A DNA stretch of 64,000 bases, taken from contig NZ_CP042997.1 in the NCBI RefSeq assembly GCF_008087625.1, positions 9,672,001 to 9,736,000 of the forward strand, given 5' to 3'. A model generated the notes under the pieces. The model saw only the letters and a program-made list of their open reading frames with translations. It searched no databases and had not been told where the DNA came from. Of this stretch, positions 54,501-63,999 are shown in pieces. The translations under genes and the position numbers were made by a program. This DNA comes from Aquisphaera giovannonii (lineage in GTDB: Bacteria; Planctomycetota; Planctomycetia; Isosphaerales; Isosphaeraceae). Numbering within the stretch: the stretch's first letter is position 1; every line of letters starts with the position of its first letter.

Positions 54501-54542
54501 CCACAGAGGCACAGAGGGCACAGAGAAGAGGGGAAGAGAAGA
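54498..54542 (-). repeat. inverted copy of the CACAGAG/CTCTGTG repeat
   Basis: CTAACCACAGAGGCACAGAGG... reads as the reverse complement of the two tandem units at 54664-54795, nearly exact over about 45 bp. Paired with either unit it forms a very long hairpin across the gap between two convergent genes, and could end transcription from both sides. Confidence 0.8.
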
Positions 54543-54663
54543 TCCAAGGAGGGGGAGACTTCCGATAGAAATCAAGCCCGAGGGATCGTCGGAAAGCCCG
54601 ACCTAATTCGCCTTGGGCGGTTGGGGCCAGCCGGATTGGGCTTTGCCTGTCCCTGCCTCACCT

Positions 54664-54795
54664 CCTTCGGTCTTCTCTTCTTCTCTTCTCTGTGCCCTCT
54701 GTGCCTCTGTGGTTAGCTATTCTCATCATCCTTCGGTCTTCTCTTCCCCTCGTCTCTGTGTCCTCTGTGTCTCTGTGGTTAGCTATTCTCATCAT
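54664..54795 (+). repeat. two tandem 66-bp units of a CTCTGTG-type repeat
   Basis: Units 54664-54729 and 54730-54795 both begin CCTTCGGTCTTCTCTTC and end TGTGGTTAGCTATTCTCATC, differing at only a handful of central positions (CTGTGCCCTCTGTGCC versus CTGTGTCCTCTGTGTC). The second unit runs into the 3' end of the HPr gene and supplies its stop codon and last codons. Similar CACAGAG-rich motifs are known as dispersed repeats in planctomycete and related genomes (general knowledge). Confidence 0.85.
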
Positions 54796-55099
54796 CCATG
54801 TGGAACCCCGCGGCCACGAGCTCGGCCAGTGCCGCGACGGCCTGCTCGGCGTCGGGGCCCTTCGCCTCGATCTCCAGCGATGTGCCGTGCTCGGCGCCCA
54901 GGCAGGTCATCTCGAGCAGGCTCTTGCCGTTGGCCCGGGCGCCGCGGAAGTCCACCCAGACGTCGGACCGGAACGTCCCGGCGAGCTTGACGAACCGCGT
55001 GGACGGCCGCATGTGCAGGCCGTAGGCGTTGACGATGGTCACCTCGCGGCGGGCGACCGGGGCGGGGCATTCGGCGTCGGCATCGACTCGCGTTTCCAT
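54779..55099 (-). CDS. stand-alone HPr-family phosphocarrier protein
   Basis: A 106-residue protein with an acidic 18-residue N-terminal extension, then an HPr fold. REVTIVNAYGLHMRPSTRFV contains the active-site His-x-Arg-Pro, NGKSLLEMTCLGAEHG contains the Ser46-type region, and GPDAEQAVAALAELVAAGF is the last helix. It would accept a phosphoryl group from enzyme I and pass it on, or act as a regulator; no EI or EII gene is nearby. The last residues (MDDENS) and stop are provided by the 66-bp repeat. Start with GGAGGCGAGCC upstream. It lies 36 bp after the DUF362 gene and may be co-transcribed with it. Confidence 0.88.
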   Translation of the reverse strand: METRVDADAECPAPVARREVTIVNAYGLHMRPSTRFVKLAGTFRSDVWVDFRGARANGKSLLEMTCLGAEHGTSLEIEAKGPDAEQAVAALAELVAAGFHMDDENS

Positions 55100-55135
55100 G
55101 GCTCGCCTCCGGTGGCGTGGCGGACGGCCCGGCGA

Positions 55136-56407
55136 TCAGGACACGTCGATCGCGGTGTGCTGGATCGAGAACCTCCGGCCGCGGGGCGAGTCCAGCTCGA
55201 ACAGGCCCAGGCCGAGGAACCCGGCGAGCCGGACGTGCTGCGGCTGGCGGGCGTCGAAGCCCTCCGTGCCCAGGGGATCGGCCGCAGCCCGCCCGGAGGC
55301 GGCCACCGGCGGCAGCCCCTTCTCCTTCCGCTTGGCGTCGATCCGGTCCCAGAGGATGCGGTCCATGGCCACCGGATCGGTCGCGAACAGCAGGGCGTTG
55401 TTCTCCCATGTCCAGTCGACCTTGCCGGCCCCCGGCCCCCCCTGGTACACCCCGACGATGCCGTCCATGATGTGCAGGACGCACTTCCTGCGGATGATCG
55501 GGTGCGACACCACCTGCGGGATGAAAATATTGCAGATATTGGAATCTGGCGTGCTGTGCGAGCGGCACACGTTGTTCACCAGGCCGTGGCTCATGTTCTT
55601 GAGCGCGCCGGTGATCCCCGCGGAGCCGTGGTCCTTGAGCACCGGGAGGCACACGATCTTGTTCACCCGCCTGGTGACGAGCAGCCCGAGGTGCGACCGC
55701 CGCGTCCGGTCGTCCTTCGGGTCCTCGCCGTTGCCGACGGCCTCCAGGTGCACGAACTCGTCGGGGTCGTAGCCCGTGACGCGGCCCAGGTCGTCGAGGG
55801 GCCGGTCGTCCTTCCCCCTGATGTCGATCTGGTGGGCGTTGTATCCCACGCCGAGCGTCAGCCACTCGATGCCGTCGGGCACGGCCCGGTCCATCTTCGC
55901 GGCGAGGAAGTCCTCCTGATACCGTTCGAAGACGACGATGTCGCGGGCCTTCACGCCGGCGGACTTCAGGCCGTCGACGACCTCGAGCATCAGCTCGCTG
56001 GAGGTGTTGGCCAGCGGGTTGCCTACCGGGTTCATCTTGATCCCGACCACGTCCCCCGGCTCGAAGAACCGCCGCCACGCGGAGGCCGCGTCGTCCGCCC
56101 CGGCGAGCTCCTTCATGCCGCGGGCCACCGACCGCTTGATCGCCTCGCGATCCTTGACGCCCGCCCTGATCATGCGGGGATTGCGGACCTCCACGACCCT
56201 GCCGGGATACGGCCCGGGGATCCCGAGGGAGCCGTCGCCGAGCACCGGCACGTGCGCCGGCGTGCCCGCCGAGGCGGCCGCCTTCGGCTCCTGGGCCGAC
56301 GCGTGCGTCGCGGCGAGGGCCCCCAGCGCAGCCGGCGCCGCGGCCATGCCCATGGCGGCGAGGAAGTCGCGGCGACCGGCGCCACCGCACGGGTATCGCT
56401 TGGACAT
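55136..56407 (-). CDS. DUF362 protein with Tat signal
   Basis: A 423-residue exported protein with a twin-arginine signal (GRRDFLAAMGMAAAPAALGA). The DUF362 pattern is seen in EPGDVVGIKMNPVGNPLANT, KIVCLPVLKDHGSAGITGAL, KNMSHGLVNN and HIMDGIVGVYQGGPGAG, with NALLFATDPVAMDRILWDRI near the C-terminus. The family is uncharacterised, and some members are fused to ferredoxin domains; this one has no cluster-binding Cys set. It is read towards the HPr gene. Start at 56407 (MSKRYPCGGAGRRD). Confidence 0.85.
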   Translation of the reverse strand: MSKRYPCGGAGRRDFLAAMGMAAAPAALGALAATHASAQEPKAAASAGTPAHVPVLGDGSLGIPGPYPGRVVEVRNPRMIRAGVKDREAIKRSVARGMKELAGADDAASAWRRFFEPGDVVGIKMNPVGNPLANTSSELMLEVVDGLKSAGVKARDIVVFERYQEDFLAAKMDRAVPDGIEWLTLGVGYNAHQIDIRGKDDRPLDDLGRVTGYDPDEFVHLEAVGNGEDPKDDRTRRSHLGLLVTRRVNKIVCLPVLKDHGSAGITGALKNMSHGLVNNVCRSHSTPDSNICNIFIPQVVSHPIIRRKCVLHIMDGIVGVYQGGPGAGKVDWTWENNALLFATDPVAMDRILWDRIDAKRKEKGLPPVAASGRAAADPLGTEGFDARQPQHVRLAGFLGLGLFELDSPRGRRFSIQHTAIDVS

Positions 56408-56502
56408 GACGAGCTACCCTCCGGGATCGAGGCGATCGCGACGCTCCTCGCCCGCAACTATCGCATGCGGGCCTGCATCGGGCAAATCCTTTTGCCGTCC
56501 CA

Positions 56503-58968
56503 TCAACGGCCGCCGGCGGGTGAGAGCGCCCCGTCCAGCGCGTAGCGGCCACCCTTCGCGGTATCCAGCGTCGTCGTCCGGTCGCCCAGCCGGATCACGG
56601 CCTTGCCGCCGATCGAGGACGTGATCGCGGCCGAGGCGAGCTTCCCGCCCTTCCAGGCGGCGTCCACCGTGAACCCGCCCCGGGCCCGCAGGCCCCGGAA
56701 CGAGCCGTCCGGCCAGGCCCCCGGCAGCGCCGGCAGCAGGTGGATCTCGCCCTCGGCGGAGTGGCTCTGCAGGAGCATCTCCGCCACGCCCGCCGGGAAG
56801 GCGAAGTTGCCGTCCATCTGGAACGGCGGATGGCTGCCGAAGAGGTTCGGGTACACGCCCCCCGGCCCGATCCGGAGCGTCCTCCGGATCAGCGAGAGGG
56901 CGTGGTCGCCGTCCCCCAGCCGGGCCCACAGGCAGACCTTCCAGCCGGTGGACCAGCCCGTCCCCTCGTCGCTCCGCCCGACTAGGGACTTCCTCGCCGC
57001 CTCCCGGAGCTCCGGCGTCCCGCGGCCGATCTGCGAGCCCGGGTACATCCCCCAGAGGTGCGACACGTGCCGGTGGTGCGGCTCCGGCTCCTCGAACGGC
57101 CGGAACCACTCCTGCAGCCGCCCGTCCGGGCCGACCTTCAGCGGGTACAGTTTCGCGAGCGCGGCCTCCAGCCTGGACCGGAATTCCGCATCCTCGCCCA
57201 GGAGCCTCGCCGCGGCGACGCAGTGCGTGAACAGGTCGTGGATCAGCTCCAGGTCCATGCTGCTGGCCATCGCCACGGCGGCCGTGCCCTCACCGTCGGG
57301 CGTGCGGAATTGGTTCTCCGGCGAGGTGGACGGCGCAGTCACCAGCCGCCCCTGGCCATCGTCGATCAGGAAGTCCAGGCAGAACTCCGCCGCGCCCTTC
57401 ATGAGCGGATACGCGACCTCGCGGAGGAATCGCTCGTCTCGGGAGAACTCGTACCGCTGCCAGAGGTGCTGGCAGAGCCACGGCCCGGACATCGGCCAGA
57501 GGGCCCAGGCGGCGTCCCCGTCGCCGTAGTCCCCGACCGGCGCCGTCTGGCACCAGATGTCCGCGTTGTGGTGCGACACCCACCCGCGGCAGCCGTAGTT
57601 CACCTCGGCCGTCCTCCGGCCGTTGGCGGCCAGCCCGCGGATCAGCCAGAAGAGCGGCTCGTGGCACTCCGCCAGGTTCGTCACCTCGGCCGGCCACATG
57701 TTCATCTGCGTGTTGATGTTGATCGTCCAGTTGCTGCTCCAGGGCGCCCGGACCTCGTCGTTCCAAATCCCCTGGAGGTTCGGCGGCGGGCCGCCGGGGC
57801 GGGACGACGCGATCAGCAGGTAGCGGCCGTACTGGAAATGGAGGCGAACCAGGCCCGGATCGTCGGCCCCGTACTCCTTCACGCGCTCATCCGTGGGGAG
57901 CGAGGCGGCGCCCGCGGGGGGGGCCCCCAGGTCCAGGGCGACGCGCCGGAAGAGGGACTGATGGTCCTCGACGTGGCGGGCCAGGAGCGCGTCGCACCCC
58001 TTGGCCGCCGCCGCCTCGAGCCTCGACCTCGCGATCGGCGCGGGGTCCGCGCCGTCCCGGCCCGGCGAGCGGTCGTAGCCGCGGAAGCTCGTCGCCTCCC
58101 CGAGGATCAGGGTCGCGGCGGTCGCCCCTTCCACGCGGAGCGTATCGTTCGCGGCGGCCACCTTGCCGCCCTCGGGGATCGCCCGGAGAAGGCACCGGAA
58201 CCGCATGCCCTCGCCGCCATCCTCGTAGCGGACGGGGTCGGGGCGGTTGTAGTAGTTCGGATCGACGTGAGCGGGGGCCTTGCCGTCGAGGACCAGGTCG
58301 CCCCCCTCGGACTTCGTCCTGGAGCGGAGCTGGCTGCCGAGCCTCGCGGAGAAGTTCAGGGCTCCCGGGCGGCTCGCGGTGAGCCGGACGACGAGCACGC
58401 CGTCGGGATGCGAGGCGAAGACGTCGCGGCGATAGGTCACGTCGCCGACGCGGTACTCGACCGAGGCGACCGCGCGGTCCAGGTCCAGCGTCCTTCGGTA
58501 ATCAAGGACCTCCGCCGGCGCCGCCCCCCCCTCGTGGAGCCCGAGGGTAAGTTCGCCCAGGGGCAGGTACGTCTGCGTGTACGGGCCCATCATCTTCTTG
58601 CCGAGCCGATGGGCTTCCGCGAACTTGCCCTCGAAGATGAGCCGACGCATCTCGGGGAGCACCTGCCGGGCGCCGGGGTTGTTCCACTCCTTGGGGCCGC
58701 CCGACCACAGCGTGCTGTCGTTGAGCGCGATCCGCTCGTGGAGGATGCCGCCATACACCATGCCCCCGAGGCCCCCGTTGCCGACCGGCAGCGCCTCGAG
58801 CCAGTTCTCCGCGGGCTTCGAATACCAGAGAGCTAGGGTTTGGGTGGGCGGTAAGGGCCGCCCGACGATGGCGGGCGCGGCCGCTTGAAGGCCGGCCGGG
58901 GCCAGGAGTAGAATGACCAGCGCCAGGCCCATCGGCGCGATCCCCGTTCGCGGAGCTGTGCTTCCCAT
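56503..58968 (-). CDS. secreted glycoside hydrolase family 95 (alpha-L-fucosidase-like)
   Basis: An 821-residue exported protein (signal PMGLALVILLLAPAGLQAAA). GH95 landmarks are LALWYSKPAENWLEALPVGN at the N-terminus, GGLGGMVYGGILHERIALN, DSTLWSGGPKEWNNPGA, the central WTININTQMNMWPAEVTNL containing the catalytic-region Asn and Glu, and HHRHVSHLWGMYPGSQI near the C-terminal end of the barrel. The family removes alpha-1,2-L-fucose or L-galactose by inversion. The start at 58968 has AGGGA upstream; an in-frame ATG at 58986 is also possible. It ends 95 bp before the DUF362 gene, on the same strand. Confidence 0.9.
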   Translation of the reverse strand: MGSTAPRTGIAPMGLALVILLLAPAGLQAAAPAIVGRPLPPTQTLALWYSKPAENWLEALPVGNGGLGGMVYGGILHERIALNDSTLWSGGPKEWNNPGARQVLPEMRRLIFEGKFAEAHRLGKKMMGPYTQTYLPLGELTLGLHEGGAAPAEVLDYRRTLDLDRAVASVEYRVGDVTYRRDVFASHPDGVLVVRLTASRPGALNFSARLGSQLRSRTKSEGGDLVLDGKAPAHVDPNYYNRPDPVRYEDGGEGMRFRCLLRAIPEGGKVAAANDTLRVEGATAATLILGEATSFRGYDRSPGRDGADPAPIARSRLEAAAAKGCDALLARHVEDHQSLFRRVALDLGAPPAGAASLPTDERVKEYGADDPGLVRLHFQYGRYLLIASSRPGGPPPNLQGIWNDEVRAPWSSNWTININTQMNMWPAEVTNLAECHEPLFWLIRGLAANGRRTAEVNYGCRGWVSHHNADIWCQTAPVGDYGDGDAAWALWPMSGPWLCQHLWQRYEFSRDERFLREVAYPLMKGAAEFCLDFLIDDGQGRLVTAPSTSPENQFRTPDGEGTAAVAMASSMDLELIHDLFTHCVAAARLLGEDAEFRSRLEAALAKLYPLKVGPDGRLQEWFRPFEEPEPHHRHVSHLWGMYPGSQIGRGTPELREAARKSLVGRSDEGTGWSTGWKVCLWARLGDGDHALSLIRRTLRIGPGGVYPNLFGSHPPFQMDGNFAFPAGVAEMLLQSHSAEGEIHLLPALPGAWPDGSFRGLRARGGFTVDAAWKGGKLASAAITSSIGGKAVIRLGDRTTTLDTAKGGRYALDGALSPAGGR

Positions 58969-59346
58969 CGCGAAGTCCCTGCTCATGCGTCGTGATCGGA
59001 TCTGCTCGTGCCCCCGAGCCGCCATTTCGACAGCCATGCCCAGGCTCGGCGCGGTAATGCTTACAAATCGAGCGGGCGCCATCCCCTCAGGTCCTGGCGC
59101 ATCCACGCGCGTCCCGCTCTTGATGCCTCACCAGGGGGCCTATTCCATCCTGAACACGGAGAACATTTTACGGCAGCCGCGCGGGACGTCGCCATCGGCC
59201 CGCGGGCGAAAAGTGAACAGATCCCGGGATCGAGGTGTCTGTGGTATCGGTGTTGCTTTAGGGATCTGACGGGCCCGGTCGGAACAATGCGGCGGGCCCC
59301 TCATATCGTCCCGAGCGTTCTTTGCCATTCCCACGGAGGCGCGACC
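58969..59346. other. divergent intergenic region
   Basis: It lies between GH95 (minus) and the 49-aa gene (plus). A 12-bp perfect palindrome GATCCCGGGATC is at 59220-59231. The 59140-59170 part is locally AT-richer. No RNA gene or convincing protein frame is seen. Confidence 0.35.
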
Positions 59347-59496
59347 ATGAGTGCCAAGAAGCGTCGCAAGATCTACGGTGTACGTCGAGAGACTCGCCGG
59401 CCTCGGGGTTGGACGCGGTGGTTCCAGGAGGGCATCTTCGAGACCGAAACCGCGGGGAGCGTCCGCCTCCGCACGGTCCTCTGGGGCCAGAAATAG
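59347..59496 (+). CDS. 49-aa basic protein, unknown
   Basis: A short gene with an ideal ribosome site (GGAGG seven bases before ATG). The product begins MSAKKRRKIYGVRRETRRPR and continues GWTRWFQEGIF; it is strongly basic at the start and ends with a Trp-rich, less charged half. It could bind nucleic acid or membranes. No family is recognised. The longer open frame starting at 59008 has no support. Confidence 0.5.
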   Translation: MSAKKRRKIYGVRRETRRPRGWTRWFQEGIFETETAGSVRLRTVLWGQK

Positions 59497-59778
59497 GAGC
59501 CCGGCCGACACGATGGACTTGCTTCGCGATCGCGTCCTTCCACCTCCGTAATCCCATGGAGGCCCATGACCCGCAAGGCCGCGCGGCCCCGAGGACGTCC
59601 CCTTCGTCCGCGATCGGGGCCTTGCCGCCTTGCGGGGGGGTGACCCGCACAAGAGCCCGCGCAACATCGCCGCCAACGGGATGACTCGCCCGCGACGGCC
59701 GCGAGAGGCGGCGGCACCTCGATGCCGGGGCGGGCGGGAACCCGATGCACCCTACGAAGAATCATTTCTGCGTATCAG
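59497..59778. other. intergenic region between the 49-aa gene and ureD
   Basis: 282 bp with short spurious frames on both strands. No repeat, RNA gene or clear terminator was seen. Confidence 0.35.
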
Positions 59779-60732
59779 TCAGCTCCAGGGGAATGCCGGC
59801 GGCACGTCGTGGCCGGTGACTTCCCCGCGGACGGCGGCCCAGAAGGCGCGGACGCGGGACCGGGCGACGGACGACTCGCCCGCGAGGGCCTTGTAGATCA
59901 GCCCGGCGTCGTTGGGCAGGCGCGAGACGCCGTCCACGCATCCGCACGAGGCGTCCGCGCCCGTCGGGAAGGCCTCCGCGATGCGTTCCGCATGGGCCTT
60001 CGGCGTCAGGAGGATGACGTTGGCGAAGACGTCGAATTCGCCCATCACCCCGACGCCGCGCGGCGACGACCTGCCCGGCTCGATGAGGAACTTCTCGGCG
60101 AAGAGCGGCTCGCCGCCCGGCCTGGCCGCGCGGACGGACGAGGAGAACAGGTCGTACTCGAAGCCCTCGCCGCCCCGGTAGTGCTTCCGGCCGGCCCAGA
60201 GGATCTCCGAGTAGAGCAGCGTGGCCGTCGGGTGGACGTGGATCGCGGTCCGCGTCAGGAAGCGGGAGTGCCGGAACGGGATCACGGCGTCGGGGAGGTA
60301 CTCCAGGTACGAACCCTCCTCCAGGACGATCGACTGATCCTGCGCGGCGAAGTTCGCATCCATCTCGTGGATCTTGGTGGCGGCCTGGGTCGTCACGTGC
60401 CCGATCGCGCCGGGGCCGGCCTCGATGCGGATGCGGTAGCGGTCCCCCTGGAGGATGCCGCCGGAGTTGGTGATGACATACACCCAGGGCAGGTGCGGCA
60501 TCCCCTCGTCGCAGTAGAGTGCCCGCTGGACCAGCAGCGGCGCCCTCCGCTCCATGGCGGCCAGGATGGATCGCCCGCCCCGCCGCTCGAACCGCAGGCG
60601 CAGCCGCGCGTCCTTCCCCGGCGACCCGCTCGGGAGCTGCTTCGGCTCGTCCCGGTAGGGATCCAGCTCGGGCTCGTCGTACGAACAGGCTTCGGATGCA
60701 TCCGCCCCCGGCGTCGCCATCGCGTCGATCAC
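59779..60732 (-). CDS. ureD: urease accessory protein UreD (UreH)
   Basis: A 317-residue protein with the UreD pattern: [72 protein letters not shown] and [14 protein letters not shown]. It binds the urease apoprotein and, with UreF and UreG, delivers nickel. It is about 40 residues longer than common UreD because of an acidic N-terminal extension. The GTG start overlaps the ureG stop (GTGA). Last gene of the urease operon, in the G-D order. Confidence 0.93.
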   Translation of the reverse strand: MIDAMATPGADASEACSYDEPELDPYRDEPKQLPSGSPGKDARLRLRFERRGGRSILAAMERRAPLLVQRALYCDEGMPHLPWVYVITNSGGILQGDRYRIRIEAGPGAIGHVTTQAATKIHEMDANFAAQDQSIVLEEGSYLEYLPDAVIPFRHSRFLTRTAIHVHPTATLLYSEILWAGRKHYRGGEGFEYDLFSSSVRAARPGGEPLFAEKFLIEPGRSSPRGVGVMGEFDVFANVILLTPKAHAERIAEAFPTGADASCGCVDGVSRLPNDAGLIYKALAGESSVARSRVRAFWAAVRGEVTGHDVPPAFPWS

Positions 60733-61367
60733 GCCCCCTCGCCCCTCGGCTCGAGATCGAAGAGGAGGTTCTCGCGGATCAGGCCGACGAGGCCGTCGAT
60801 CCCCTCCCCGGACTTGCAGTTGGTGAAGACGAAGGGCCGGTCGCCGCGCATCGCCCGGGAGTCGTCCTCCATCACCTTCAGGCTGGCGTCCACGTAGGGC
60901 GCCAGGTCGGTCTTGTTGATGACGAGGATGTCCGACTGGCTGATGCCCGGCCCGTTCTTGCGGGGGATCTTGTCGCCGGCCGCCACGTCGATCACGTAGA
61001 TGAAGAAGTCCACCAGCGCCGGGCTGAAGGTGAGCGTGAGGTTGTCGCCGCCGCTCTCGATCAGGACGACGTCGGTGTCCGGGAAGCGGGCCTCCATGTC
61101 CTCGACCGCGGCGAGGTTCATGCTCGGGTCCTCGCGGACCGCGGTATGAGGGCAGGCGCCCGTCTCGACGCCGAGGATCCGCTCCTCGACGAGGATCCCC
61201 TTGAGCGTCCGCCGGACGTGGCGGGCGTCCTCCGTGGTCACCACGTCGTTGGTCACGATCAGCACCCGGAGCCCCAGGTCGATCAGCTTCGGCGTGATGG
61301 CCTCGACGATCGCCGTCTTCCCCGAGCCCACGGGCCCGCCGATGCCTATGCGAGCAATCTTCTTCAT
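60729..61367 (-). CDS. ureG: urease accessory GTPase UreG
   Basis: A 212-residue GTPase. P-loop [15 protein letters not shown], metal-binding [14 protein letters not shown] with the conserved Cys-Pro-His, switch region [18 protein letters not shown], and base-recognition [11 protein letters not shown]. It supplies nickel to urease in a GTP-dependent way with UreE, UreF and UreD. The start at 61367 begins the family-typical [16 protein letters not shown]; the frame remains open upstream opposite no real gene. Confidence 0.96.
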   Translation of the reverse strand: MKKIARIGIGGPVGSGKTAIVEAITPKLIDLGLRVLIVTNDVVTTEDARHVRRTLKGILVEERILGVETGACPHTAVREDPSMNLAAVEDMEARFPDTDVVLIESGGDNLTLTFSPALVDFFIYVIDVAAGDKIPRKNGPGISQSDILVINKTDLAPYVDASLKVMEDDSRAMRGDRPFVFTNCKSGEGIDGLVGLIRENLLFDLEPRGEGA

Positions 61368-61399
61368 GACTCTGCGATCCTCGTCTCGTCGGTTTCTCT

Positions 61400-62170
61400 C
61401 TAATTCATGAAGAGGCGGACGCTGGCGCGGACGTGCGCGGCGGCCAGGACGTCGACCATCGGGGAGAATGACGCCATGTCCGCGAGCGACCGGCCGCGGA
61501 CCTCGTCGTAGGCGGCCGCGGCCTCGTCGCCCACCCTGCGGAGGATCGCCTGGGCGTCCATGTGGCCGATCCGCATGAGCCGCATCGAGGCGTTCACCAT
61601 CATGGCCGCCACGCCGTACTGGTGCGCCGCGAACGCCGACGCCTCGTCCAGGCCGAGCGCCTCGGAGGCGAGCGCCTGGGCCACCGGGTACGTGCCGGGG
61701 GTCTCGCCGCGGCGGATCTCCCCCAGCCACGCCTCGACGCCGGGCGCCTCGGCGATCTTCACGGCCACCTCCGCCAGCTTGCGGCCCATCCGCACGGACA
61801 TGACCCGCATCTCCTCGTTCAGCTTGCGGCCGAACGCCTCGCGGTCGGCGAGCGCCACCCGCGGTCGGTCCCCGTCGCGGGCCGCCCGGAAGGCCTCCAG
61901 GAGCGCGATGCCGTCGGTCGTGGCGGACGCCCTCGCCGCAACCCTGACGAACGCCTCCAGGCCCCCCGCGTCCCGGACGACCTTCGCCTGCACCGCCGAC
62001 TCCAGGCCGTTCGAGAACGAGAAGGCGCCCACGGGGAGCGCCGAGTCGCCGAGCTGGAGCAGCCGCATCATCGAGGAGACCGCGCTCAACGCGCACCCCC
62101 GGCGCTCGCGATGACGAGGCCCGTACCCATCGCCGTCCTCATACCCGTCCCTGCTCATAAGACTTCGCAT
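61400..62170 (-). CDS. ureF: urease accessory protein UreF
   Basis: A helical protein of up to 256 residues with the UreF opening [20 protein letters not shown] and GLESAV, then [20 protein letters not shown], and [20 protein letters not shown] near the end. UreF acts with UreD as activator of the UreG GTPase on urease. The first ~33 residues are Arg/Gly-rich and unlike the family, so translation may begin nearer [12 protein letters not shown]. Given the 32-bp overlap with ureE, 62170 is the longest possible start. Confidence 0.92.
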   Translation of the reverse strand: MRSLMSRDGYEDGDGYGPRHRERRGCALSAVSSMMRLLQLGDSALPVGAFSFSNGLESAVQAKVVRDAGGLEAFVRVAARASATTDGIALLEAFRAARDGDRPRVALADREAFGRKLNEEMRVMSVRMGRKLAEVAVKIAEAPGVEAWLGEIRRGETPGTYPVAQALASEALGLDEASAFAAHQYGVAAMMVNASMRLMRIGHMDAQAILRRVGDEAAAAYDEVRGRSLADMASFSPMVDVLAAAHVRASVRLFMN

Positions 62171-62714
62171 GAGAGTGGGGCGTGGAGTCCGCGCCGCCGA
62201 AGAGGCGGCGGGCCTCGTGCGGGGCCAGGAAGGGGATGACCTCGAGGCCCGGCCTGAACTCGTGCGTGACCCCGGCGAAGGCGTGGGTCCGCATCACGGA
62301 GTCCATCACGCGGCGGTCCACGGTGAGCGGGACGTACACCTCGGTCCCCTTGACGATCGCCGGCCAGTGCTGGTTGCCCAGCGCATGGCCGAGCTCGAAG
62401 CAGGTCCGGGCGAGGGCCTCGGCCGGCTCGCCCAGGAGGGCGTCCAGGTGGATCACCAGGACCTCCTGGAGCCGGATCCGCACGGCGATGGCCGTCTTCG
62501 TCCCCTCATCCCATCCGAGGATGTCGCCGTCTCGGAGGTGCGAGCCCCGGTCCAGAGCGACGGCGACCTCGGCGCCCGAGCGAGTCTTCAGGCGGAATCG
62601 ATTCTTCTGCGCGTGCCACTGGTCCAGCTCGAGGACGTCCACCGTCGCCGTGGCCAGGCGGTCCGCCCAGGAGGGGTCGGCGAGGTTCCCGACGGGCTTC
62701 TCGACCATCAGCAT
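62139..62714 (-). CDS. ureE: urease nickel metallochaperone UreE
   Basis: A 191-residue protein with the two UreE domains. The N-terminal peptide-binding part is LELDQWHAQKNRFRLKTRSG, AEVAVALDRGSHLRDGDIL. The metal-binding part is LARTCFELGHALGNQHWPAI, with the conserved His that binds nickel. The C-terminal tail is only slightly His-rich (STPHSHAKS), unlike the long poly-His tails of some UreE. The ATG at 62714 follows GGAGCTCCCTC; the frame upstream to 62750 is not needed. Confidence 0.92.
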   Translation of the reverse strand: MLMVEKPVGNLADPSWADRLATATVDVLELDQWHAQKNRFRLKTRSGAEVAVALDRGSHLRDGDILGWDEGTKTAIAVRIRLQEVLVIHLDALLGEPAEALARTCFELGHALGNQHWPAIVKGTEVYVPLTVDRRVMDSVMRTHAFAGVTHEFRPGLEVIPFLAPHEARRLFGGADSTPHSHAKSYEQGRV

Positions 62715-62754
62715 GAGGGAGCTCCGGGGGGGGCGGGCGGGCAACGGCACGCGC

Positions 62755-63999
62755 TCAGCCGAAGAAGTGCAGCCGATTCAGGGCGATCGACGTCGGCGGC
62801 TTCACGGTGGCGTGCACGCCGTCCACGGTCACGGCGAAGGTCTGCGGGTCCACGTTGATGTCCGGGAGGAAGTCGTTGCGGACGAGGTTCCGCTTGGTGA
62901 GCGTCCTCGTGCCGTAGACCGGCCGGACGAGCTTCTTCAGGCCGTACTTCGCCGCGACCCCCAGCTCGTGGGCCTCCCTGGAGATGAACGTGACGCACGT
63001 CCGATGCAGGGCCGAGCCGTGGGCGGCGAACATCGGCCGGTACATCATCGGCTGGCAGGTCGGCAGCGAGGCGTTCGGGTCCCCCATGCTGGCCCAGGCG
63101 ATCATGCCCCCCTTCAGGACCATCTTGGGCTTGGCCCCGAAGAAGGCCGGCTCCCAGAGGACCAGGTCGGCCATCTTCCCCGGCTCGATCGACCCCAGGC
63201 AGTCCGCGATGCCCACCGTGAGCGCGGGGTTGATCGTGACCTTGGCCACGAACCGGAGGACCCGCTGGTTGTCGTTGCCGGAGTGGGCGTCCTCGCGGAG
63301 CGGCCCGCGGGCCTTCTTCATGATGTCGGCCGTCTGCACGGTCCGCAGCCAGGTCTCGCCGACGCGGCCCATCGCCTGGGAGTCGCTGCTGATCATCGAG
63401 ATCGCGCCCAGGTCGTGCAGGACGCTCTCGGCCACGATCGTCTCGCCGCGGACCCGGCTCTCCGCGAAGGCGACGTCGGAGGGGATCTTGGGGCTGAGGT
63501 TGTGGCAGACCATGATCATGTCGAACAGCTCGGCCACCGAGTTCACGCCGCAGGGCAGGGTCGGGTTGGTCGAGCTCGGCAGGACGTTCGGCTGGCCGAC
63601 GACCTTCAGCAGGTCCGGCGCGTGGCCGCCGCCGGCCCCCTCGCTGTGGTAGGTGTGGATGGTCCGGCCGTCGAAGGCGGCGATCGAGTCCTCCACGTAG
63701 CCGGCCTCGTTCAGGGTGTCGGTGTGGATCGACACCGAGACGTCGTACTGGTCGGCGATCCTCAGGCAGGACCGGATCGTGGCGGGGGTGGTGCCGTAGT
63801 CCTCGTGGATCTTGAAGCTGGCGGCCCCGGCGCGGATCTGCTCCACCAGCGGGGCGATGCCGGTGGAGTTCCCCTTGCCGTGGAAGCCCATGTTGATGGG
63901 GAAGTCGTCGGCGGCGCGGAGCATCATCTCGATGTTCCACGGGCCGTTCGTGCTGGTCACGCCGTTGGTGCCGTCGGTGGGGCCGACCCCGCCCCCCCA
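62755..63999 (-). CDS. ureC: urease alpha subunit UreC, N-terminal part outside window
   Basis: The frame enters from the right edge at GPTDGTNG and ends at 62755, covering roughly residues 155 to the end of the usual ~570. Active-site pieces are present: [15 protein letters not shown] with the lysine that is carbamylated to bridge the two nickel ions, the HTDTLNEAG segment, [17 protein letters not shown] with nickel-ligand His residues, and [20 protein letters not shown], the mobile flap with Cys and catalytic His. [13 protein letters not shown] has the last nickel-ligand Asp. The His following the flap CH is Asn here. ureA and ureB should lie just beyond the window. 40 bp separate it from ureE. 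Confidence 0.95.
   Translation of the reverse strand, partial: WGGGVGPTDGTNGVTSTNGPWNIEMMLRAADDFPINMGFHGKGNSTGIAPLVEQIRAGAASFKIHEDYGTTPATIRSCLRIADQYDVSVSIHTDTLNEAGYVEDSIAAFDGRTIHTYHSEGAGGGHAPDLLKVVGQPNVLPSSTNPTLPCGVNSVAELFDMIMVCHNLSPKIPSDVAFAESRVRGETIVAESVLHDLGAISMISSDSQAMGRVGETWLRTVQTADIMKKARGPLREDAHSGNDNQRVLRFVAKVTINPALTVGIADCLGSIEPGKMADLVLWEPAFFGAKPKMVLKGGMIAWASMGDPNASLPTCQPMMYRPMFAAHGSALHRTCVTFISREAHELGVAAKYGLKKLVRPVYGTRTLTKRNLVRNDFLPDINVDPQTFAVTVDGVHATVKPPTSIALNRLHFFG

Noticed and set aside
63480-63530. Asn instead of the second His in the UreC flap as a sign of inactive urease
   Set aside because: The catalytic flap His, Cys, bridging Lys and nickel ligands visible here are intact, and the full accessory set follows; the neighbouring position varies among ureases.
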